DNA of 64,000 nucleotides. Origin: Fructobacillus tropaeoli (GTDB lineage: Bacteria; Bacillota; Bacilli; Lactobacillales; Lactobacillaceae). The stretch is from the NCBI RefSeq assembly GCF_001047135.2, contig NZ_DF968078.1, forward strand, positions 29,908-93,907, given 5' to 3'. The notes under the pieces were generated by a model, which worked only from the letters and a program-made list of their open reading frames with translations, did no database searches and was not told the DNA's origin. The translations under genes were made by a program, and so were the position numbers. How positions within the stretch are numbered: position 1 is the first letter of the stretch; each line of letters begins with the position of its first letter. Below are positions 58,453-64,000 of this stretch, one piece after another.

Positions 58453-59790
58453 TTAATTTTTCTTAAACTTGAAAAAAGCGATAACGGTCAAGAGCACCAT
58501 CCACAGGGCGGCTAACAAAGTTGTTACCGTCGTGGCCGGTGTGACCAACAGAATGACGAAAATCAAGGTCAAAAAGGCAATCGTCAAGTAGTTACTAAAG
58601 GGTGCCAATGGTAATTGGAAGACATGGCTCTGCTGCCCCTTCGTCGCCTTGCGGAAACGCAAGTGCGTCACCATCAAGGCCATGTAAATCAGTAAAAATG
58701 CTGCTGAAGCCATTGATGAAATCAGGGTAAAAGCATCCGTTGGGAACAAGTAGTTAACTACCACGGCGAGGCCGACAATCAACGTTGACAGGTTAATAGC
58801 GGACTTGGGGATGGCATTCTTGTTTAACTTCTTAAAGCGTGACTTTTCGCCAACCAATGAATACAACATCCGGCCCGTTGTAAAGAAGGCGGAGTTAATA
58901 GCGGATGCGGCTGCCGTCAACACAACGAAGTTAATCACGGCCGCTGCCGATTGAACGCCGATACCAGAGAACACCTGGACGAATGGTGATTCACCAGCCT
59001 GGTAGTTGGTCCACGGCTGGATAATCATAATCGCCGACAAAGCACCGATATAAAAAATCAGAATTCGAATCACAATCGAATTAACGGCTCGCGGAATCGT
59101 TTCCAATGGATCCTTCGTTTCGGCTGCGGTAATCCCAACGAATTCAACACCCAAAAAGGCGAAGAAGGCCATCTGGAAGGTCGACAACAAGCCCTTACCG
59201 TGATCAGCCACTAAGCCATGCGACCATAGCGTTGAAAATTGGGTCACACCCATTGAGGTCTTTACGTGTCCCAAATCCAAAATCAGGCCGGTAATAATCA
59301 TCGCCACAATGGCGACAATCTTAATCATGGCAAACCAGAATTCGGTTTCCCCAAAAATCTTAACTGCAATCGTATTAACAAAGTACAACACGATGAGAAA
59401 GGCTAATTCCCATGGCCATACCGGCCAATCAGGGAACCAATAGTGCATGTATGTTCCAATCGCCGTTAGTTCGGTCATGGCAATCACGACCCAACCAATC
59501 CAATAAGTCCAGCCTAAGACGAAGCCGGCTCGTTCACCCAAGTACTGGGTCATAAAATCGATAAACACTGGTTTTGAATCATCTGATACTAACAATTCAC
59601 CCAAGGCGCGCATCATCGCGAAGACAAACAGCCCCGTGATAATATAAACCAGCAAAATAGCTGGTCCGGCCTTATGAATCGAAGAACCGGCTCCCAAGAA
59701 AAGCCCGGTTCCAATCGTCCCACCCAGGGCAATCATGGCCACGTGACGGTGAGACAGCGTGCGGGCGAAGCCCGTTTGGTCATTATTCAT
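58453..59790 (-). CDS. APC-superfamily amino-acid permease (AAT family)
   Basis: The 445-residue protein has 12 membrane helices. The TM1 unwound motif is IALGGTIGTGLFLGAG, followed by RALGELL. These features place it in the AAT group (relatives of AroP, AnsP, CycA, LysP), which imports amino acids with protons. The specificity is not readable. I chose ATG 59790 with AAAGGAG upstream. It is divergent from a LysR-type regulator over a 108-bp gap, so that regulator probably controls it. Confidence 0.9.
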   Translation of the reverse strand: MNNDQTGFARTLSHRHVAMIALGGTIGTGLFLGAGSSIHKAGPAILLVYIITGLFVFAMMRALGELLVSDDSKPVFIDFMTQYLGERAGFVLGWTYWIGWVVIAMTELTAIGTYMHYWFPDWPVWPWELAFLIVLYFVNTIAVKIFGETEFWFAMIKIVAIVAMIITGLILDLGHVKTSMGVTQFSTLWSHGLVADHGKGLLSTFQMAFFAFLGVEFVGITAAETKDPLETIPRAVNSIVIRILIFYIGALSAIMIIQPWTNYQAGESPFVQVFSGIGVQSAAAVINFVVLTAAASAINSAFFTTGRMLYSLVGEKSRFKKLNKNAIPKSAINLSTLIVGLAVVVNYLFPTDAFTLISSMASAAFLLIYMALMVTHLRFRKATKGQQSHVFQLPLAPFSNYLTIAFLTLIFVILLVTPATTVTTLLAALWMVLLTVIAFFKFKKN

Positions 59791-59898
59791 GAACAATCTC
59801 CTTTGCAATCTTACCCTAATAGTCTATACTTGGTGCTATAACAAGTAAAACTAAACTTTTTCAATTTAAGATTATAAAAATTCATCAAGGGAATTATC

Positions 59899-60771
59899 AT
59901 GAAAACTTTTACTTACCAAATTTTTGCTACAGTTGCCGACCGCGGTTCCTTTCGGAAGGCTGCCGATGACTTAAACATTACGCCTTCGGCTGTTTCCCAC
60001 GCCATTTCACACCTTGAAGCGCAGTTGGGCATTCCCCTTTTAATTCGCAACCGGTCTGAGATGCAGGTCACCCGTAATGGCCAAATCCTTTTACCAATGG
60101 TGGAACGTCTGCTCAACGAGGAGCGGCAACTGCTTTCAGCCGCTGCGAAAATTCAAGGATTGCAAGGCGGGCAAATCAGAATCGGTGCGATTTCATCGGT
60201 CTGCATTGCCTGGCTCCCAACCATCATCCGGCGCTTTTCTAAAAAGTACCCTCAGGTTGAAATCACCTTGATTCAGGGCTCCTTCGCCGAAATCGAACAG
60301 GCCCTATCATTGGGAAAGATTGATCTCGGCTTCTCGGCTCTGCCAACCATTAGTCGTTTGGATGCGCTGCCCCTCATCGATGATGAAATCAAGTGCATTA
60401 CCCCGGCTGATTTCACCCCCAAAAATGGCGTTTCAATTAGCCAAGACGACCTAGAGGACCGCCACTTTATCTTGCAACGGTCCGATTACGATTCCGATAC
60501 CAAGGCTGCTCTGGACGAACTCCAAGTCAAGCCCCAGGCCATCAACTACTCAATTGATGACCAGTCCATTCTGGCCATGGTCGAAGCCGGATTGGGTTGG
60601 GGAATCCTCCCAGATTTGGCACTATCAAGACTCTCGGGTGAAATCGAGGCTTATCCCTTCGAACACCCCTATTACCGCCACCTTGGCCTAGTAATTAACC
60701 CCTCCTCGGCTAAGGACCCCTTTGTGAAAGCCATGCAAAAAGAAATCCTTTCCTACTTGAAAAAAGGCTAA
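59899..60771 (+). CDS. LysR-family transcriptional regulator
   Basis: The 290-residue protein has the LysR helix-turn-helix (FRKAADDLNITPSAVSHAISHLEAQLG) and a periplasmic-binding-fold effector domain (GQIRIGAISSVCIAWLP...IDLGFSALP). AAGGGA precedes ATG 59899. Divergent placement next to the amino-acid permease suggests that it controls the permease in response to an amino acid. Confidence 0.9.
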   Translation: MKTFTYQIFATVADRGSFRKAADDLNITPSAVSHAISHLEAQLGIPLLIRNRSEMQVTRNGQILLPMVERLLNEERQLLSAAAKIQGLQGGQIRIGAISSVCIAWLPTIIRRFSKKYPQVEITLIQGSFAEIEQALSLGKIDLGFSALPTISRLDALPLIDDEIKCITPADFTPKNGVSISQDDLEDRHFILQRSDYDSDTKAALDELQVKPQAINYSIDDQSILAMVEAGLGWGILPDLALSRLSGEIEAYPFEHPYYRHLGLVINPSSAKDPFVKAMQKEILSYLKKG

Positions 60772-60815
60772 AAAAACCGGCAAATTCGTCAGTAAAACGA
60801 ATTTGTCGGTTTTTT
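60770..60815. terminator. Terminator after the lysR gene
   Basis: AAAAAACCG, then CAAATTCGT against ACGAATTTG, then CGGTTTTTT. The symmetry allows it to act also for the convergent ECF operon. Confidence 0.87.
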
Positions 60816-60840
60816 AATAATCAGCATGTTGCCTTCCTCG

Positions 60841-61509
60841 TTAGTAACGAGAAAAGAACAAGATTACTTGCAAGACAATCAAAATCAAAACAATCAACAG
60901 CCAGCCTGATTTTGCCATTGGATAATCCCGGTATGCCGACCGTGTGGCCCCTTCCTGGAAACCGTGTGAAGTCATAGCCATGGCTAGGTTCTTCGACCAC
61001 TTAATGGCATGAACCAAAGCCTTGAAATACAGCGTTGGCTGCCACCACCGCAATACTTCACCGCGCATCATCCCCGCCGCTTGAATCGACGAGAAAGCCT
61101 GTTTAAACCGTGGCATAAAGTTTAGTGCGCCCAAAATCCCATCGGTAAAGGTTGCTGACATCTTCAGGTTTTGGCGTAGTGAGGCCAAGAGGACGTAGGG
61201 TGTCATGCCCATCGTCAGCCAGGCGCCAATAAAGATAAAGACGAGGACTCGGCTCCCCATAACCAAACCGAAATGCAGATTTTCCGCTGCCGTTCCCTGA
61301 CCATACAGGTAAAAGGACCAGAACGAACCCAAAACCGGAATGATGGCGATGGCCACGTAAAGGCCAATCTTCTTTAAGGGCTGACGTCGAATTAGTAATA
61401 GCAAAAAGGCAACCGAAAAGAGGACAACGTTTAGTGTTACTGATTTGGTCAAGGAAATTTCCAAAGAAATCGCCAAAGCCAAAATCATGCGTTGTGTGGC
61501 GTTCATCAT
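60841..61509 (-). CDS. ykoC: ECF transporter T component (YkoC type)
   Basis: The 222-residue membrane protein links the ATPases to the substrate-binding subunit. It has five to six helices and the coupling motif AAGMMRGEVLRW, an altered form of the usual AxxxRG segment. Its start overlaps the stop of the ATPase gene by 4 bp. With YkoE and the fused ATPase it forms a thiamin (or HMP) importer. A stand-alone T component next to its own ATPase marks a dedicated (group I) ECF transporter. Confidence 0.87.
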   Translation of the reverse strand: MMNATQRMILALAISLEISLTKSVTLNVVLFSVAFLLLLIRRQPLKKIGLYVAIAIIPVLGSFWSFYLYGQGTAAENLHFGLVMGSRVLVFIFIGAWLTMGMTPYVLLASLRQNLKMSATFTDGILGALNFMPRFKQAFSSIQAAGMMRGEVLRWWQPTLYFKALVHAIKWSKNLAMAMTSHGFQEGATRSAYRDYPMAKSGWLLIVLILIVLQVILFFSRY

Positions 61510-62915
61510 ACGAGAACCTCCTCTTGGTAGGCCATCGCCGTTTGCTCATAGCGCAAGTGACGGTCAACAATGTTGACCAGGTCCCTTGTTTGGTGCGAAA
61601 CAACCAAAATGGTCAATCCGAGCGCCTGTTGGCAGGTCTGAATCAGGTTCAAAACGACTGCCACCGACTGCTCATCCAAGCCCGCCAGCGGTTCATCTAA
61701 GAACAGCACTTGTGGCGCCATAATCAGCATCAACAGCAGCTGGAGTTTCTTCTGCTGGCCACCCGAAAGCGTGTAGACCGACCGGTCACCCAAGCCTGTT
61801 AAGTGCAGGTCTGATAACCACTGGTCCAAAACCTTTTTTGTCCAGAAATCAGCATGGTGGCTCTTGGCCATCACCTGGTCCAGCTCCTCATCAACCGTGA
61901 TGTTTAAGAACTGGTCAGAGGCTGACTGGAACAGCAGACCGACCTGGCCAAAGTAGAGACGCGGTTTCCAGGCATGGACTTCTTGCTCCTGGTAGGTCAA
62001 AGAACCCTCATAGCGGCGCAGTCGCGCCAACGTCTTCAGAACAGAAGACTTGCCAACCCCATTTGGCCCGGTCAGCAAGGTGATTCCCTTAGCAAAAATT
62101 TGCAAGATATCCTGGTCTAAGACCAGGCGCTCCCCATTTTGGATCCGCAGGTTATCAAAGCGATAGGCAGTATCTTGTGCTTGGTCGCTTTCGGCAACCG
62201 GTTTTAACACCACCGTCTGCTTTTGATAATCATATTGGCTCCAATCATTTTTAGGAACTAACACCAAAGCCTTTTCTTTGAGCTGATAAAACTGGCTGAT
62301 TTTATCGAAATATCCGGCCGGGTCGTGGTCGGAAACAAGAATGCCGTAGCCCTCCTGGCTCAACTGTTGGAGCAAAACCTGAAGGTCTTCTCGCGATTGG
62401 CTATCGACAGCAGCAAACGGTTCATCCAACAACAGGTAGTCGGCCCCCAGGGCCAACACTTCCGCCAAGGCAACCTTTTGCATTTCCCCACCGGACAAAG
62501 TCACAAAGGATCGGTCGATAAAATCAATCAGGCCAACCTTTTCCAATGCCCAGGCCGTCTTTTGATCAATTTCGTCCTTGCCTAATTCGAGGTTTTCCAG
62601 TGCAAAAATAAATTCTTCCCGCACCGTTGGCATGGCAAACTGGTCATCGGGATTTTGAAAGAGCAAAGCCACGCGCTTGGCTCTTTCATTCGCCTTCAGT
62701 GTGGCAATCGCCGTTTGATCAATTTCAATTTCACCACTAACCTGACCACCATATTGGGGGTAAAGACCCGCTAAAGCCTTTAACAGAGTTGATTTTCCTG
62801 ACCCGGAAGGCCCCATTAACAGGGTCAGGGTCTTTTTTTCAAGCGTTAAATTTAAATCATCAATGATGGCTTGGTCACGATAAGCCACCGTGAGGTTTTT
62901 GGCAGTTATTGCCAT
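61506..62915 (-). CDS. ykoD: ECF transporter fused double ATPase (YkoD type)
   Basis: The 469-residue protein has two ABC domains in one chain. Domain 1 has Walker A GPSGSGKST (residues 35-43), signature LSGGEMQK and Walker B YLLLDEPFAAVD. Domain 2 has Walker A GPNGVGKSS near residue 290, signature LSGGQQKK and LFLDEPLAGLD. Both sites look able to hydrolyse ATP. The fusion of A1 and A2 is characteristic of YkoD. It powers uptake through YkoC and YkoE and lies 12 bp after the S-component gene. Confidence 0.92.
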   Translation of the reverse strand: MAITAKNLTVAYRDQAIIDDLNLTLEKKTLTLLMGPSGSGKSTLLKALAGLYPQYGGQVSGEIEIDQTAIATLKANERAKRVALLFQNPDDQFAMPTVREEFIFALENLELGKDEIDQKTAWALEKVGLIDFIDRSFVTLSGGEMQKVALAEVLALGADYLLLDEPFAAVDSQSREDLQVLLQQLSQEGYGILVSDHDPAGYFDKISQFYQLKEKALVLVPKNDWSQYDYQKQTVVLKPVAESDQAQDTAYRFDNLRIQNGERLVLDQDILQIFAKGITLLTGPNGVGKSSVLKTLARLRRYEGSLTYQEQEVHAWKPRLYFGQVGLLFQSASDQFLNITVDEELDQVMAKSHHADFWTKKVLDQWLSDLHLTGLGDRSVYTLSGGQQKKLQLLLMLIMAPQVLFLDEPLAGLDEQSVAVVLNLIQTCQQALGLTILVVSHQTRDLVNIVDRHLRYEQTAMAYQEEVLV

Positions 62916-62927
62916 TTTTTGTCCTCC

Positions 62928-63485
62928 TTATTCGTGGGACAACAACTTTGACCGATCCAACAACTTGGCAATCAAGTGTACCAAGACACCTGAGAAGAAG
63001 AAGATTGATAGGTAACGAACGATGAACAAAGCGACTAACAAGCCCAGTTTGTAGTGGATGTAACCTGACTTAAAGAGGTCCCAACCAAAGGTAACGACTG
63101 TTCCAGTCAAAGTTGACAACCAAAGACCAGCAAACCAGTTCTTATAACCCGCCAAGGCGAAACCAAGTTCAGAACCGATTCCTTGGATAAAGCCTGACAA
63201 GAGCGTTCCAACTCCATAAGAACCACCCAAGAACATTTCACCGGCAGCCCCGAGCATTTCCCCGATAAAGCCTGCACCAACCTTCTTTAAGATGTAAGAA
63301 GCCAATGGTCCGGCCATCATCCATACACCAAGCGTGATTTCATTCGTAAAGGCTTGCAACCCAATCACGGCCAAGCCACTGTTAACGATTTGGTAAACCG
63401 GATCCATGATCCAGTAAATGACCGAGAAGATAATCCCAATCAAAGCCAGCAAAATCACGTTTTGTAGCGTCCACTTTTGTTTCAT
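62928..63485 (-). CDS. ykoE: ECF transporter S component (YkoE family, thiamin/HMP)
   Basis: The 185-residue protein has six membrane helices. LGVWMMAGPLASYILKKVGAG and EMLGAAGEMFLGGSYGVGTL match the YkoE family of thiamin-related substrate-binding subunits. AAAGGAG precedes ATG 63485. It is the first gene after a TPP riboswitch, which strongly supports thiamin or hydroxymethylpyrimidine as substrate. Confidence 0.9.
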   Translation of the reverse strand: MKQKWTLQNVILLALIGIIFSVIYWIMDPVYQIVNSGLAVIGLQAFTNEITLGVWMMAGPLASYILKKVGAGFIGEMLGAAGEMFLGGSYGVGTLLSGFIQGIGSELGFALAGYKNWFAGLWLSTLTGTVVTFGWDLFKSGYIHYKLGLLVALFIVRYLSIFFFSGVLVHLIAKLLDRSKLLSHE

Positions 63486-63519
63486 TATTCTCTCCTTTGC
63501 GTCCAGGGAAACAAAAAGG

Positions 63520-63562
63520 CATTAAAAAACCACTCGCCTGGGCAGAGTCCAACACGGGTGGT
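63520..63562 (-). terminator. Riboswitch-controlled terminator upstream of ykoE
   Basis: The outer stem CCACCCG/CGAGTGG with an inner part, followed by T6 on the minus strand, lies between the aptamer and ykoE. Confidence 0.82.
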
Positions 63563-63574
63563 CATAAAAAACTT

Positions 63575-63650
63575 GTGTGGATCTTCCTTCGTCGGTCTTA
63601 GCCTAACAGGTTCAATGGGTTTAATTCTCAACCAAAATGGTACCCCAGAT
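63575..63650 (-). promoter_or_regulatory. TPP riboswitch (THI element) of the ECF thiamin transporter
   Basis: On the minus strand the aptamer reads CTGGGGTACC, TTGAGAATTA, AACCCATTGAACCTGTTAGG and CGACGAAGGAAG, the THI-box order. The promoter is TTGCAT (63701-63706), 17 bp, TAAGCT (63678-63683). Confidence 0.95.
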
Positions 63651-63716
63651 CGCTATATTCAAATTTACTACTTTATTAGCTTACACTGTCTCTGGCCTTT
63701 ATGCAAGGGCTTTCAA

Positions 63717-63751
63717 ATAAAAAAGCACTTGGGTGCAATACCCGAGTGCTT
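63717..63751 (-). terminator. Terminator of the NADH oxidase gene
   Basis: The stem AAGCACTCGGGT/ACCCAAGTGCTT, with one mismatch, is followed on the minus strand by T-rich sequence. Confidence 0.85.
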
Positions 63752-63766
63752 GAATGAAGTTAATTT

Positions 63767-64000
63767 TTACTTGTTTGCCTTGGCAACGGCAGCCATCGCA
63801 ACTGATGAAACATAGTTGACTGGTTGACCGAAGTTTGGCTGGAAGAAGAAGTCCGTCATTGACAATTGATCAATTGTCATGCCATTTTCGATTGCCAATG
63901 AAACCACGTTGGCAGCTTGTGAAATGTCATGCTTTGACAAGAAGGCAGCACCAACAATGCGGCGAGTACCCTTTTCCCAAGTCAATGAAGCCTTAACAGG
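63767..64000 (-). CDS. NADH oxidase / NADH peroxidase, C-terminal part (5' end beyond right edge)
   Basis: The last 77 residues are visible and open to the right edge. TRRIVGAAFLSKHDISQAANVVSLAI and DFFFQPNFGQPVNY belong to the dimerisation domain of FAD-dependent NADH oxidases and peroxidases (Nox/Npr). This enzyme would reoxidise NADH with oxygen or peroxide. The catalytic Cys and FAD domains lie outside the window, so the water- or peroxide-forming type cannot be told. Confidence 0.8.
   Translation of the reverse strand, partial: PVKASLTWEKGTRRIVGAAFLSKHDISQAANVVSLAIENGMTIDQLSMTDFFFQPNFGQPVNYVSSVAMAAVAKANK

Overview
The window reads as a stretch of chromosome from a low-to-moderate G+C lactic acid bacterium. 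The family make-up (catabolic AlsS, Leuconostoc-type butanediol dehydrogenases, KxYKxGKxW surface proteins, a YkoEDC thiamine transporter, CopY copper control) and the codon use suggest Lactobacillaceae, probably the Leuconostoc/Weissella branch. The genus is an inference. No IS element, prophage, tRNA, rRNA or CRISPR array was seen.

Layout. 1-2.4 kb: PadR regulator, DHA2 efflux pump and DUF2316 protein in one operon. 2.5-5.85 kb: copper operon (CopY, two cupredoxins, P-type ATPase) with two perfect cop boxes. 5.9-8.4 kb: two paralogous 2,3-butanediol dehydrogenases. 8.6-11.4 kb: DUF2798 membrane protein, then a second DHA2 pump divergent from a TetR regulator. 11.5-16.9 kb: AlsS, a diverged LepA-like GTPase, a GNAT acetyltransferase and an EamA transporter. 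17.0-21.5 kb: a frameshifted S8 cell-envelope protease. 21.8-42.6 kb: two neighbouring repeat surface-protein genes, both decayed; the larger spans 17.4 kb. 43.0-46.9 kb: purB and purA (divergent, PurBox-like control) and guaC. 47.0-51.7 kb: DUF915 hydrolase, a broken GH13 glucosidase, an iron alcohol dehydrogenase and a tautomerase. 52.0-55.2 kb: thiamin-salvage operon tenA-thiD-thiE-thiM under a TPP riboswitch. 55.2-60.8 kb: MarR regulator, a broken YdbT-like gene, proC, an amino-acid permease and a LysR regulator. 60.8-63.7 kb: ECF thiamin transporter under a second TPP riboswitch. The right edge holds the C-terminal part of an NADH oxidase/peroxidase.

How the genes work together. AlsS and the two butanediol dehydrogenases supply the first and last steps of the pyruvate to acetoin/2,3-butanediol route; no acetolactate decarboxylase is present here. 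The NADH oxidase and iron alcohol dehydrogenase add redox outlets. The two TPP riboswitches tie uptake to salvage of thiamin precursors.

The most striking feature is selective decay. Five accessory loci (protease, two adhesins, glucosidase, YdbT-like) carry nonsense codons, 1-nt frameshifts, out-of-frame deletions and lost key residues. The housekeeping genes between them are intact. Several lesions sit in homopolymers and could be sequencing errors, but the nonsense codons and the lost catalytic or anchoring residues are not of that kind.
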